Source: Sphagnum compactum
Taxonomy: Eukaryota > Bryophyta > Sphagnopsida > Sphagnales
Reading direction: 5' to 3'
Assembly: GCA_965153455.1 (NCBI GenBank)
Contig: OZ234494.1
Coordinates: 10,478,001 to 10,542,000 of the forward strand
Length of the DNA stretch: 64,000 nt
The notes beneath the pieces were generated by a model, which had not been told where the DNA came from, searched no databases, and was given only the letters and a program-made list of their open reading frames with translations. Made by a program: the position numbers and the translations under genes. Shown in pieces: positions 45,861 to 60,215 of this stretch (position 1 is the stretch's first letter; each line of letters starts with the position of its first letter).

Positions 45861-47264
45861 ATTGATGTTGTTGGACTTAACACCATGGCAAAAATGTCAT
45901 GCCTAGCATGGGATATCTAAAGATCAAATGAGGTAGTACAAATAACACATGAAACAAGAGAAGGAATGACATGTATTTCTCCCTTTTTTTGCTTACAACA
46001 CTTGGGAGCACTTCATTCACCAATTGGTGTTGAAAAGGAAATGTAATATGCCTACATTGTTTTAAAACCATGTGTTTTAACCAAGGATTTTCAATAAAAA
46101 AGGGACAATATCCATTTGCAATGTATAAAACCTATCTTCAAGAAATGCAAGTTTATAGGATTTAATTTCTTGTAACATTTGTGAATGTTTTAAAAAATTG
46201 TGATTTTTTTGGCTACTTTTTTATGGTCTCTAACAATTTTGGTCATCTGCACCAATAACTCCCACTTTATATATTCTATTAAATGCAACTTTCAAACATG
46301 TTTTCTCAAAAAATTAATATTGTGGTCTTTGTTGTAGGTTGTTAAAGGTAAAAAATTATTCTATGTTGGTTAGACACCATGGATGTTAAGAAACAGGAGT
46401 ACCATCACTAAATGGTAATTACCGTTAGATGGCAAAATGATCTCAAGAGAATTATAGAGTGAAAATGTTTTCTAACAGTAGTACCATTAATGCAATGAAT
46501 TACCTTCATGGGATAGAATAATCAGAAGTTATTTTTGGGAAGAATTTTAATAAAAGTAATATTAGTTACTAAAAATAATATCATAGTCTAGTTCACTTAG
46601 AAGGGCATCATAATAACTATTTAATTACTAGTGGTAAATCTTATTTACCATCTTCTATTTATTAAGGGGTGAAGCAATCTAGGTTAATTAGTCCAAGTGG
46701 ATAAAGGATGGATGGATTATCCTTAATTAAAATTTGTGGAAAGAATTATGATAAAGAGATTTAGGAAGATAAAGAAGTCTAGGAGGATAAGGACTCAACC
46801 TTTATGTGGTGAACGTCCTTCTTGGGTTCCAGTTTATTTATTTCTTGGGAGGAGTGGAGGATTTCATTACAAGATTAAATGATTATATTCATTAGTTTTC
46901 ATGATTAATTGACATTAGGAAGATGCTTGTGTGTGACACTCTTGTGTGTGAGAGAAGAAAATAACATGGAAAAAACTTATATTTGTCCTTATGTAATGGA
47001 TAATGGTTGAAAGTTGTATGGATTCAATTGTATTTTCTTTTTTATGTTTTTTTTTCTACCTTGAGCTCCAGGGGAGAAAGGAGAGAAGTTTAACTTTAAT
47101 TTATATAGAACTTTGTATTAGTTCTTCATTTTTTTTAGAAGATTTGTATGCCATCCACTCTTTGTTTTAGTTTTTGGAGAAGGAAATACCTTATACCATA
47201 GGACGGTAGCTACCATTCAAAGGTAACAAATAAGGAAGTGGCCATTGGATTTAAAGTTTACAAA
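45861..47264. other. Gene-free interval
   Basis: AT-rich with no recognisable exon or element boundary. Confidence 0.5.
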
Positions 47265-47465
47265 GGATAAGGAACTGCTACAAATGGTAGGCATTAGTTT
47301 CAAAAGGTTTGTAGGTGCTATAAATGGTAAGTAGTAGTGACAGAGGGTTTGCAGGTGTTGCAAACGGTAGGTAGCGACTACAAAAGGTTTGTAGGTGTTG
47401 TAGACAATGAACAACAATTACAAAGGGTTTGTAGATGTTGTAGACAGTAAGCAACAACTATTGAA
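47265..47465 (+). repeat. 40-bp tandem repeat, ~5 units
   Basis: Starting at 47306, four successive units of exactly 40 bp begin GGTTTGTAGGTG or a one-base variant and continue with TTGTAGACAxTxAxCAAC-like text. A more diverged unit precedes them. Confidence 0.85.
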
Positions 47466-48429
47466 CGCCTACAGATGGTTGTGGGTCTTCTTTCAAATTT
47501 ATAAATGATGATAGGTGCAAGACAATAACTATTACAAAACAGTAGCTACAACATGATGGTAGGCAGACAAAAAAGGGTTTTATTTCCATGTCTTTCCATT
47601 TTTCTTGTTATTTTTTTTAATCTAGTAGCCTTTTCCATGTTGGTAATTAGGTTGCTAGATCTTGTGGTTTTACATAGGTCACAGGTCCTTTCATATTCTT
47701 CCCATGGGCCAAATTGTTAGTTCATCAATAGTCACTGCAATAGAATGCATAACACACATCTCATAATTTATGGGTTATAAAAATCAATAAAGGCACCATC
47801 ATTCACAACAAATAAACTCCAATAATTAGCAAAATAATGAAAGGGTACCACATTTTTCAATTTGCCAACAATTTTGGAATGAGAACTCCCATGAACCATT
47901 TACCTCCATATTGGACAATTAACAACAACAACCAAATTGAATGAATTTTTTTTTTTAAAAACACAAATTGGAAATAACAAATGACAGTTTCAAACTCATG
48001 CTTCAAATCAAGACAATGATTGTTTTACAACAAGTTTTGGTATGTGAAACTTACCTTGAAAATCTTTGTTCCAAAATTGTGGCATTCGAAAACAACAAAG
48101 AAAAGATGGAAAATACACCTTCAAAGCCCTTGCTCAAAACTCAAAACCTCAAAACAATGTGGCATGTGACCAAATAGATGAAACAACAACAAGCAAAAAC
48201 TTTTGAACCCATTCAAAGGTTGCAATGAATAATCAAAGTTCACAAAGGTGAGAAACCAACAATCCAAAGCACATTGGATACAAAGAATTACATAAAGGTT
48301 TTCAAGACACAACTTGCAACTTCTAAATGCAACCAAAGTACCTCAAAGGTTGGTTGAAATATCAAAAGTTGTGGCAACTAGCAAGCCTAACAAGCTCCAA
48401 CTCTAAGTGGCAACCACCAACTCAAGCTT

Positions 48430-48895
48430 TTTGTTCTTAATCTTCATCTAAAATTTGATGCAAGCAACAAACGACCTCTTGAGGACAAACAAATAAAAAT
48501 ATATATGCAAGCAACATGGATCAATTCAAGCACAACGAAAGAAAAGAAGAACTTGATTCAAACACAGCAAAAGAAAAAGTGAAAGCAAAACAAAGAAAGT
48601 TTGATGGATAAAATTCCAATGATGGTTCAACAAGAAAAAAAAAACCCTAAACCTTCATCTAGAATTTGTTGCCAGCAATAAACAACTTCAAAGACAAATG
48701 AAATAAAAACATATTTATAAGTGACATGGATCAATTCAACCACAACGAAGGAAAGGGGGAACTCAACCCAAGCATAACAAAGGAAAGGGATAATGCAAAA
48801 ATTAAAAAACAAAAAGAAGAAAGTTTGGCTGAAAAAACTCAACAGTGATGACAATGGTTCAATGAGAAGAAATAAACCCTAAACCTAAAGATTAT
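48430..48895 (+). repeat. Tandem duplication, period ~215 bp
   Basis: Both copies contain CTTCATCTA(A/G)AATTTG, GCAA(C/T)AAAC, ACATGGATCAATTCAA, CACAACGAA, AAAGAAAG-type text and ATGGTTCAA. Each copy ends near AAACCCTAAACCT. The copies are clearly related but diverged. Confidence 0.75.
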
Positions 48896-51800
48896 CCCAG
48901 CCTAAAATTTTACAAAAAGGGTTGAAACAAAGGCATGCATTTCAATTCTGTGAAACCAACAATTTTCAAGGTACGAATCTGACAACGAATTTTTTAAAAA
49001 TCATTCCTAAGTTTAGGATTTAAATCCAATTATCAACATGCAAATGTATTAGGGTTTGGTCCATTTTACCCATAACCTAAATCATTGGTTCTTACCCGCC
49101 CAATTGGATACTTGACTACATTGATATGTACTAAAAAAGGGGCCTAATTACAAGTTATAAGCCTTCATGACCTTCATTGGGTGAGGTAATAAGGGCTTAA
49201 CAAGCTATAGAATGACTCAATTTGTGCCCATGTCATGATTGTTTTGTGTTAGGTGAAGCCCCCATGTGGGGGCTTCTCAAAATAAAGGTCCCACAAAATG
49301 GTGTTAGTTGAATCAAACCCCACATTTGACAAAATTAAGAGCTTTTGAGTTATGACCTTTAATTCTACCATATTCATATTTATAGGCAAGGCTTAAAATT
49401 AGTAAATAAGTGATCTTGAATGGGAGAAATATTGTTGCGAGGTCAATGCTAAGGATGGTGGAATTTTTCTTATTATAAAAAATGGATAAATGTGTATGAT
49501 GATTCAAAAACAAAATATAGAATATATTTTTTGTTATTGTGTCACTACCTATTTGCAGTGAAAATGATTTTAAAGGAACTAAAAATGTAGCACCATGTCA
49601 TTGATTAGTGTTCACACAAAATAATTTTCAAAAGGTCTTGCCAAAAAATTATATATATATATATGAATTTTTTTTCATATTTGTTGAAATCGTTGAAAAT
49701 TGAATTTTTGATTAGTGAAAATTTGTTTATTGTCCTAACCATTGGGTTACTATTACAAATACACAATTCAAGGTGTACTTTATGTAATTATTCCCTTTTT
49801 TAATTCTAGGAAATTCAATTTGAAATTGTTTAACTTAATTTTTAAAATAAATAGATATTTGACCAAAAAATGCCAATTATCAATCATAAGTACGGTTTGT
49901 GAACACTAAAAGTGTCATTTAAAATTGCCTATGGTTGAAACTTAGGATCGTCATGCTTGTGACTTGCTTTGCAGTTTTTTCATTCTTGAATAGTGAAAGT
50001 AACATTCAATTGTTTGAAATGATCTATAATAAAAATTTAATGGAATTCAAAAAAAAGATTTTAAAGTTATCCATGTTATGAAAACCAATTCACCAATATG
50101 GTTTAAACAAAAAATCAACTTGTGCAATAATGGCAACCTAATGAAAGCCATTACAACTGCCTCATTTAAAAGCTAAGGTTTATTCATGATCAAACATCTA
50201 ATTTTGAAGTTTAGTTTTGATATTGGTAAAGCTATTAGGTTACAAAAGTTAGAAAAAACATTAGGTACATCTTCATGTGATCAAAACCTATATTTCAATC
50301 ATATTTGTGTGATATGACCTAAAAACATTTGTTCAAAAAATTTGTTAATAACAATATTTACATTAATGTGAACAAAAAATGATTTAATCAATGAAATATT
50401 GGTCAAGATTAAAGGTTTCAAAATAGGACTTGGACATAAAGGAGGACATGTAGGATGAATTAGATCAAATACCTCATGGCAAGAATTGGAAGTATAGAAG
50501 GGGGTGTATCACATGGTGGTGTTAGACAAATTATGTTGAAGGTTGTGTGGAGTGGGAACATTAAGGAATTAAAAAAAGGCCAAGTCACATGTTAATGTGA
50601 AACAAGTTTTAAAAGGAAAAGGCAAATGAATGACGAAACAGAGTCCCCAATAGAATATCATGTGTGGGTAGATGATTAGAAGTTGGGAGAAAAATAAGGT
50701 CAAGGATTTTTAATTGTCACAAACTTGGAGTAAAATGATGGAATGGGGGTGAGAAGACATGGTTCTTGGTTTGGCAAGTTGGGTAAAAAAACACTCAAAG
50801 GAGCCAAATAAGTCATAGATTTACTTATTTTTTCGCTTTTGAAAACCATGGCATAATGTGCTAAATGACCCAAATGAATGTTCAAATATTCAAATTTTAA
50901 TTCTATTTAATTAATTCTTTTCAATTATGATTTTAGTTAAAGAATTTTGAAAGTGAAAAATAGGTCCATTAGGAAAATTTTGCAAAGGATTTTATTATTT
51001 TTCATCGCATAAAAGCATTCCCGACAATAAAAAAAAATGATGATAAAAACTTATTAACCACATTAAAAATATATATATTTAGAATTTTAAAGCATTAGAA
51101 TTACAAGAATCTTTTATCATATGTAAATAAGGTATAATGTAAATGACATATTGAGTGAAGTTGTAGTTTACAATAAAAGAAAATGAACCCACAAACAATG
51201 AACATATTTTGGAATGATTTGAAACAATGATCATATTTTATTTTATTTTTTAAAAATCATAAAATTTGCACACTTTTAAATTTCATATTTACTCAAAATT
51301 ATTAACACACAACATGTGATATTTGGAGTAAATATAAACACATTTAATAATAAGTTGCAAAAAATCTTGAGGCCATTTTGTGTTTTGAGGTGTGTCATTT
51401 TAATGAAAAATTAATTTTGGGCAAAAATACACATAACCCTTAAATAAAATAATCCCATTAATTCGTGTAATTTGACATTGGGATGTAATAGTTTAAATGT
51501 GAAGGTTATTTTACAATGTTGAAATAGTAAAAATAAAAAAATCATGATTTCCCATTTCAACAAGTCCTACAAAACTTATACATATCATAATACCTAGGAC
51601 AATTTGACACTAATTATATTGTTTCCAAAAATGTTGAAATTTTCCAAAAATAAAATTTGAAGGAAAATAAAATATCTATGGAATATTTGGGAATTTATCA
51701 TTTGTCAAAGTGGAATCATCAAAATTACTTAATTGTTCGACAAACATGTGTCAAAATGGCCATGGTACTACACTATATGTTTTTGAAATTTCATTTGCAC

Positions 51801-54189
51801 CATAGGATACTAAGGGTATTTTTGTTCCATTTAAGCCCCTTTTAGTTGGGAAATTAAAATGATTGAAGTTTAAGGAGTAAACTAACCCTTATGATGTTCA
51901 TAATAGGGCATACATAAAAATAATACAATCGGATTAATCTAACCCCATATCAAGTAGTTCAAACCTATAGTGAAAATTTTAGATGACCTGTTCTATGACA
52001 CTTAAATTATCTTAAACTTAGTTTTGGGTTGCTAACTAAAGTTGGGACATGACAAGGGAAATGAGCCAAAAGTGAGGCTAAGGCATCCCTTGGAACAAAT
52101 GCACTTTCACAAGGTGGGAAATCTAAAAGAAAAAATTCGAACGTTTCCATGAGGATTTGCAATTTGGGAGTTAGGAGTTTCGAAATATCTTGTTATATAC
52201 CCTTTGTAGTTGCATGCAACTTTGACATCCTTTTGTAGATATTAGGCCACTATGATCCAAACAAAATCAAGATTTGGCCCATAATGATTCTAAAACACAA
52301 AACTTACAAATTTGGGTCACCATTGGATGGAGGGCAACATACATGAATAAGATTGAAAAGGTGGTGGTCATTTACCTTTAGATAAACCCTTTCACATAGG
52401 TGGCATAAATAATGAATTGTTTGATATCTGATACAAACTTTCATCATGTAATATGAAAGTACCTTCAAGAAAAAAATACCTTCAAGACTAAAAGCTTACC
52501 CCCATCTTGTAACAATTTCCCCCTGCCTTTGATGAAGCCTTTATGCAATTTTCCCAAAACTTTATAACAATTTCATAATGACATTTTTTTCTTGAAGTTG
52601 TAGAATAATTATATGGAGGATAATGGTGATTTTTCCCAAAGTCCTAGGTGTAATGAAGCTTGTGAATTTGTGTTAGCCCATGGCTCAATTGTGCACCATT
52701 TTGGTTTTGAATTACAAAAACCACTTCCTTTTCTAAGTTTATGAAATTTGACATGATTATGAGCTCAACTTAATAAGAATTGAGTTCATTTTGTTGTCCC
52801 ACCTTATAAATTCATTCATAATGTGTACATTTAATTTAATATGTGATGCAATGCATATTGAATGCACCTAATTAAGAATGTTTTTGATAGAGCAAGTTTA
52901 ATTTGGGTTGTCACTTTGTAGTGGATGCAAGATGAAACATACAAATTCATTTTCATTTGAAAAATGTGTATTGCATGGTTGTGAACACTAATGTATACAA
53001 GATTGATGAATGAATTTGATTTTGTGTTCACCTTTATGTTGTCAAGGACATGAATTATTTGATTTCATTGAAATTACACCATTTTCTAATGCATGGTTTT
53101 CCCAACATATATAACCACAAAACAAATAGTTGATATTTGTTTAATTTTAAAGGTGTAATGCATCTTTTTTTTAAAAATGCAGTATTAGAACCATGCATTA
53201 GAAAAATGCCAATACATTTTGTTACTTTTATTACAAATTCCAATTTTCTTCCTTATAACCTTTAAACAGGATTGGTGTGAACTTTTTGAAATAATTTCCA
53301 ATCTTCAATTGAATTATAGTGGCAGTTAGATTATCCAATAAGATGGTTGTAATATTTAAAACCACACAAATAAGAATGCTTCCATTATGAATTTTATAGC
53401 TAATGTTTTTAAAGTACTTTCATTTTTCTAACATAACATGAGAAAACAAATGTTTTCAATTTCTATCAAAGTTTTTGAAAAATTATCTTTTTATATTAGT
53501 GGCTATCTAATACAACTTATCATAAAAAATTATTGATTTGGAAGAAAAATTCAAATCTAGCAAATTTGGGTCATTTTTTTCCATGAAAAATCCTTTGCAT
53601 ATGTCAAAATAATAGTTCTAAGGCCAAAAGTTGGCATAAACTTACTAATTAAAAAATGATTGTCTCAATCCCATTGTTTTGTAACATCATAGTACCTTGG
53701 TATTGCAACACATGTTTATCAAATAATTGATTCATTTTGAGATTTTCATTCCCAAAATATAATATTTTTGAAATTTCAATATATTCCTTCATAAAATTTT
53801 TGTTATTTCAAAATTTTGAGAATTTCAACATTTCTAAATATATATATAATGAATGTCAAAGTTACCAACATAGTATATTAAGTTATTTTCCATGATATCA
53901 TTGCCAATTATATGTGGAAGAAGACATGGAGAAGGATGTGCTAAATGAAGGACTTAGACAAATGCAAATTGGCCACAATCCAAGCTTTCACCAATTTAGA
54001 CTCATCAATGCCATGTTGATAATATGGTTGAAATTTTAAATCATTGCCATGTTTACTTAAACTACATGTCTTCCTTTTCTTTCCTTAAAACTAATGATAA
54101 AACCATGATTCAAAATTTTTCAACCAAACATCATATTGAAATGTCTTTTCACATATTTCTATAATTTTATAACTTTGGGTGTGTCAGGG
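48896..54189. other. Long AT-rich gene-free interval
   Basis: Nothing resembling an exon, RNA gene or transposon domain was found on either strand. Minus-strand frames of 61-66 codons are low complexity. A short (AT)n run lies near 49647-49664. Confidence 0.55.
53091..53210. repeat. Imperfect inverted repeat (CTAATGCATGGTTxT)
   Basis: TTTTCTAATGCATGGTTTTC at about 53082-53101 is complementary to GAACCATGCATTAGAAAAA near 53190-53208, and the sequence between also contains further complementary AT-rich text. It could be a foldback element of ~125 bp. Confidence 0.5.
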
Positions 54190-56290
54190 AGTTTGTAGGT
54201 GTGCTTAGGGCTTTCATCCCTTTTGCTTCAACTTCAACATCATCAAAGATGGTTTGGGTGTTGTAAGCCCTACATCCTTTGGATTTGGATTCCCCCTACT
54301 TGGACTTTTGAACAAATTTTGTACCAAACATAGATGTGAAACCTTCCATGGATTCTTTTAGGTTAGTTTTTTTGTGCATGTCCCATTTGTTAACAAATGG
54401 TTGGTCCAACATGGTCTTTGAACATTTTCAAGATTCTTTCAACCTTGAGGATTCAGCTAATGGTTTCATTCAACTTCATTAATTGAATTCCCATGCAGTC
54501 ATTGGCTACATCGCATAATCCATGGCTCGCATTATTGGTGTTGTTAAGATTCTGATTTTGGCCAAGCCTTTAGGTGGCATCCAACCAATTGTAGTGGGTG
54601 AGGCATTTTATCAACTGGTGAACATGGTTTTATATTTATATTTTTGCGATGTGTTTTCTTTTCATTTGTCACTGCATTAGTTCAGTGTGGTGGTTAGGGG
54701 TGGTTGTGAAATAATGGTCCATGGTATTTGAATCGCTTTATATGTCAGCCTTGATTGGGCGGTGCTTTAGGTGGACGTAGCAAATTCCTTCAACAAAATT
54801 TTGCATACGACCATCTTCTAAGAGATTTGAACAACATGAAAGCTAATTATTTCAACTTTTCCCCTTTGTTTGTTCCTTTTATGCTCTTCAGTTTCCTTTG
54901 TTCTTTAGTCATCACCTTCCCTCAGGAAATTTGTTTGTCATCCTTTCATTTATGGGCACATGTTAAAGTGACCCCCTTGTTGGGCTTCTTTTTGTGTTCA
55001 CTCATTTTTGTATTGTGTGTTATTCTTCAAACATTTTTCCCTCATGTATTTTCCCTTGGGTGATGACACCCACATTTTCAACCTTACCCATGTTATTCCC
55101 CTTGCCTTTAATCATTTTGTCTTCCAATTGGTTTCTATGGGGTTAGATGTTTATCCTCACAAGTGCTCGGTTGGGCCCCTTCTGGCCTGCCTCCTAAGTT
55201 CACCCTCCTAGTTAAATTTTATTGCCTTATCGACGATATTAATATCTTGGGTTTCTTTTTTGGTTTCGATTCCTTCTCTTCATCCTTTTTGTAAGAAGGT
55301 TTTAGATGAGGATGTTTGTCATGTTGATGTGCTCCAAAGGTTAGGGGATGTTTAAATGACATTTGGGATCTTCCTTTGGTGTTTTGCTTAAAAGCCTTCT
55401 TATCTACTCAATTGCTTCCCCCCCTCTTTCAGGTTTTTCAAAGCTAGTATGTCATTTTCAATTTGGTTTTGTTGGGAGTTTTTAAGAGGGTTTTGGGCCC
55501 ATGTTCTTTTAAGTGCCCTTAGGTTCCCTTAGTGTGCCAACAAATTTGTCTCCCCATTTTGACTAGAAGGTTAGGCTTCATTTATGCACAAGACAATATT
55601 CCAATGACTTGTCTAAGGAGTTAGGCTATAGTTGCCCCCATCGTTGCTTCTAGGTTTCTATTGGACTTTTGCCCATTATTATTAAAGGTGATAGGAACGA
55701 GCAATTCATGTTTTTCGTTGTGACAATGGTGGGGAGAAGATGACTTCCCATGATGTTATGTGGGATGTCTTTGCATCAATCACAAAGGATGAAAATTTTT
55801 AGGTTTTATGTGAGCAGACCCATGTTCTTTCATTGCCTACTTTTTAGTCTACGTGTCGATGGGTTGACATTGTGGTTTTGGTGGATGGCGTCCAAATGTT
55901 GGTTGAGAACATCATTGTTGACCCCACTTTAATAAATTTGGTTTTGTGGGCAGTTGTATTTCATGGGGTTGTCATTACAATTGTGGTTCAATCTAAGGAT
56001 GGCCTTATCGTGATCGATACTCAGTGGATCAGTTTCTCCCTCTAGCCATAAGGGTGTTTGGGTGTTTGCATTAACAAGTCAATGGTTTTTTTCATCAATG
56101 TGTCAACATGGCATGGGGTGCAAAAGGCTCTAGAGGCTTTCCTCTTTCGGTTCTATGTTCATTTTATAAGTAAAAGGTATTGGTGGCGTCGTAACGAACA
56201 TGGGCATCTTCTATTTCAAGGTGTGTTGTTATTGTAGGCGAGGTTCTTCTAGGTTAAATGTTATTCTAGGTGTTCTTCCCTTCTCCATAT
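54190..56290 (+). pseudogene. Reverse transcriptase remnant (non-LTR/LINE-like)
   Basis: Three plus-strand frames together spell a decayed reverse transcriptase: AKPLGGIQPIVVGEAFYQLV (about 54560-54620, finger region), VDVANSFNK at 54771-54797 (motif A, catalytic Asp), TPLLGFFLCS (a degraded QGDPLGG motif B2, near 54975), and GDDTHI at 55060-55077 (motif C, the catalytic Asp pair) followed by FNHFVFQLVSMGLDVYPHKC. Further on FFINVSTWHGVQKALEAF (about 56085-56145) looks like the element's C-terminal region. Many stops and at least one frameshift between motifs B and C show it is dead. No poly-A tail or target duplication was identified, and the family name is uncertain. Confidence 0.65.
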
Positions 56291-59200
56291 CTTATATGTT
56301 CCTTACAATTGGGGGGGTTTGAATACTTGATTTGTTGATGTTCCCCTTGTTGTTCACCCTTGTTGGTGGTTTCTTCTTTTTGCATAGATGCAAATCCATC
56401 CATCTTATACCAAGTCCATGTACCTTTTTCTCCCCCTTTTTAGGTGTTTTATTTCATTGATGATTAGTAAGTTTTCAACAATTTTATTATTTATGTTTTT
56501 GGATAAAGGCACAAAACACAACATGGTTTTCAATCTTTGTTGTAACTAATTTGATGATGAACAATGGTACTGAAAATTTCAACTATCAAAGTGCAATCAT
56601 AATCAAATGAGTTAATGGTGACAAAGGACTCAACCACAAATGTGCCTTTTTTGAACATTTTGATTTTTTCATAGAAAGGATTTTTTTTCAACATGTTCTT
56701 AAAAATATTTATTATTCTCCCAATAAATTAAATTACTTGTGGTAACTTTTTAAAAATAAATATGAATTTTCTAAAGGTGTGTAAATTATGCCAAATTTTA
56801 TGTTTTGTCTTGAAAAATGATCATAATTTCAAATCATGTTAAAATTTGATAATTACTTTAAACTTTAGTTTTGTGTATCACAAGCCATAACTTTAATCAT
56901 ATGTCATGCACATTATGACTCACTTAAATCTAGTAAATGATTTTTGAAATTTGAACATTTTGAAATTATATTTTGAATTTAAAAAAAATTCAAGTACCAC
57001 AATTTTTTAATTATGAGTGTTTTTCATATGTGGATGGTAGGTTATCATCATTTCAAACAAATTCCCATCAAAAAAAATATATTAAAAGGTCCTAGCCTAG
57101 TGTTTTATAAAATTGATTTTTGGTGTTAAAGCTTAAAAGTCATTAACTAAAATCAAAACTCAATTTATTAAATTAAATGATTTAAAAAAATCTTCAAGAC
57201 GAGTCATTTAAATCATTTAGCACAAATTTCTTTGATCAACCTGACATTAAAGTGACATTACATACATATATTTGAAAAAATTGATAGTTTTTCAATTGTT
57301 TGGCATGGTTTTTGGTTCGTTTGACTATGATCACACCCATCAAAATGCAGTTTGTTTAATATTGCCAGTCAATTTCAAAGGTTTTGCATGGAGAAATAAG
57401 ATACATAATACATGTATTGCTGTTTACGATTGAAGTTTGTGTTGCTTGTACTTTGTTTAAAATAACGCATGGTGCAACATTGCTAACATGTAGCTATGCA
57501 TATTTTTATTAAAAGGTGATCAACTATTGCTTTAATCATACAATATTTCATTTGAACAATGAACATTATATTTAGGAAGATGATTTCATGGCCAATGAGT
57601 GCAAAAATGTTAGATTGTTTGTCCATGTTAATATATTTTTTCGAACATTGATTCAATGAATTGTTCAATCTACTTGTTTCCTTTCTCAATTATTTCAACC
57701 ATGTCCTTCTTTGCTTGTGAAGAAATCCTTTTAATCCTTATATTTTTACCAAATGTGTTTTTGGTCACAAGAATCAACTTGGGCAATTTTTTTACAAAAT
57801 CATTATAAGTGTTATTCATGGGTTCATTCTTATATAATGTTATTTGGAAGTTATAGATAAAAGTTATAAAAGAATAATTGGTGCGCAATCAAAGATGTCT
57901 TGTAAGGAGGTGTAAGGGACATACGAAAACATATGTAAAAACATAAACATATATGTGATATTTGGAAATCTCTCAAAAGTTTTATACAACTTCTAAATAG
58001 ACATGTATGTGGTTATTCATAAAAGTATAAAGGCCCTAGGGAATACTTATCAATTTATTGTGTCTTTTTAACATGGTTCAAAAGAAAAAGACACCTAGGT
58101 TTCGTTATTAACCTTTGCAAAAGCTATTGCATTATTGTGGGCCCATATGAGGTATTTGTGCATTTTCCTATGAGGTAGTATATTCAAATGTTTTCAAACC
58201 TTTTTTTTTTCATTATTGTCAATTTCAAATCAAGGATGCAATCATCCCTTCTTATTTTGAAAACTTGTTTAATCAAAATTCATTTGATTGCTTTTGAATT
58301 CCTTGTTTAATTTTTATTCAAATTGTGTACTTGATAAGAGGTGTAGTTGTTACTTGTTACCTTTGATCTTGTCAATTATAATGATCTCATACTAAACTAC
58401 CTTAGAATGTTACTTGTAGGTATGGATGCATTGGTGTGAGTACAGGAGTGTTAAGTGTTATACCACCTAGTGTATAGTATGAATATTGATATCGATATAA
58501 TTGTTGGTAACTCTTTCATCGATATCTCATTTTGAATGTCACATATGATATCCACAGAAAGAAAGTAGGAAGGATTTACAAGGAAGACATGTCAATGGAC
58601 ACAAAAGTTGGCCATGAGGAAGGTGCAACCATAGCTGGAAAGTGTTCCCCTAGCTTCCAAAGAGAATGCACACATGCATCATAGCAAGAGGAGTGGTACG
58701 AGATGGACAACTTCCTGGTATCACGTATGAAGCCTACTAACCTCTGGTCAATTTTTTTTATTAAATAATATTTAAATCAGTGAAATGATTTTTTAATGAC
58801 AATATGGAGTTGAGGTGTTGAAAACCATCATAATTATCTCAGGCTACAATCTGAATATTTTCACTCCTTCTATGACAATATCATAGTAGATCATGAAAAA
58901 ATAATAAAATTCATTTTCTGAAAAATATTTTTAAATTAAAAAAAATTCTTTTTGTCCATGTGGAAAAGTTGTGGGTTACAAGTAAAGCCCTTAGAGGGGG
59001 GGGGGGGGGCGGGGGGGCTACCTCTTGTCCTAGGCCCCTTATTTTTAGAATGCCCTTGTCATAGGACTTTATTGTGCAAAGGTTTGGAAGATTAAGAATT
59101 GATATGTATGACATATGATAATATATATACAAGCATATGAAGAATTGGAAATGTAATTGTTAAATACATTACATTAAAATGTTATACTTCCAAGTCTCTC

Positions 59201-59940
59201 ATCATATTGAATATTGGCACAAATTTATCATTGATTGCCAAAAAAACTTCAATACTACACTAAGTGTGAATGCTTCATGCTTGTGTGGTAATTTGGGTGA
59301 AATAATCATGGGCCAATAAATTAAAAATTCATTTTTATTCAATGGTTCAAAAGTCAATACAACCTATATAAGGAAGGTAGTTTGTTTGTCATGTTGAGAT
59401 CTTCCAAATCACATTGCCTCTTACCACACTCTTGGTACCTTGGAAAGTCCTCAATGAGTAAGGATGCAACCTCTAGACTTATGGTGTAAGAGTTATTGAA
59501 TATTGAAGAATTTTTGTCGTTGAAAATTCAATGAAATCAAAACTAATTTTTTTAAAGGGAAAAATGGGGGCAAGCTCTTGTTATTTTTGGAAAGCCTTCC
59601 ATGAGTGGGTTTTCTTGAAGATGATTTTGTAATTTTTAGACCTAAGGTATTTTGGGAGGGAGGGAGGGGGGATGTTGAATTTTGAGCATTTTGGTGAGTG
59701 ATTTTTTAATTTAATTTAATTTTTTTCATGATTGGGTTCTATGGTCAAGGTGCTATTCACACTTGGAGTAGTTACATAGCCATGTTTGCACTTGGGCCAG
59801 TGTCTTGTTTGCACTCGGGCGAGTGGCGAAAGTCACACTTGTCTACATAATTTGACATGCCTTTATACACTTTAACATTCATAAAAGGCTAAACAATAGG
59901 CTAATGAGGGATATGTAATATGTACCATGTACCAATTTCG
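56291..59940. other. AT-rich gene-free interval
   Basis: No gene or recognisable mobile-element domain. Includes the poly-G tract at 58997-59019. Confidence 0.5.
58997..59019 (+). repeat. Poly-G tract
   Basis: Thirteen or more consecutive G, one C, then seven G. Capable of G-quadruplex formation, and also prone to sequencing-length error. Confidence 0.8.
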
Positions 59941-60215
59941 CCCTAAAAGTTGGCCATGGATTTTAGGGCACCCATGGATTTTGAAAAAAATTGGTGAAAT
60001 TTTGCACCCCCAAAAAAAAAAAAAAATTGGCCTAAAAGTTGGCCATGGATTTTAGGGCACCCATGGATTTGAGTCAAATTCAAAATTTCACCAAAATTTG
60101 AATTTCGCCAAATTTTTTGTTTTGGAATGAAAGATAGCCAACTCTTTTAGGGCACCCAACAACTTTTTTTTTTGGGTGCAAAATTTCGCCAAAATTTGAA
60201 TTTCTTTTTGGAGTT
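59941..60215 (+). repeat. Direct repeat with GTTGGCCATGGATTTTAGGG motif, period ~87 bp
   Basis: AAAAGTTGGCCATGGATTTT followed by AGGGCACCCATGGATTT occurs at about 59945-59982 and again at 60031-60068. A more degraded copy (AGGGCACCCAACAACTT) follows near 60151. GCCAAAATTTGAATTT text is also repeated. Confidence 0.75.
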
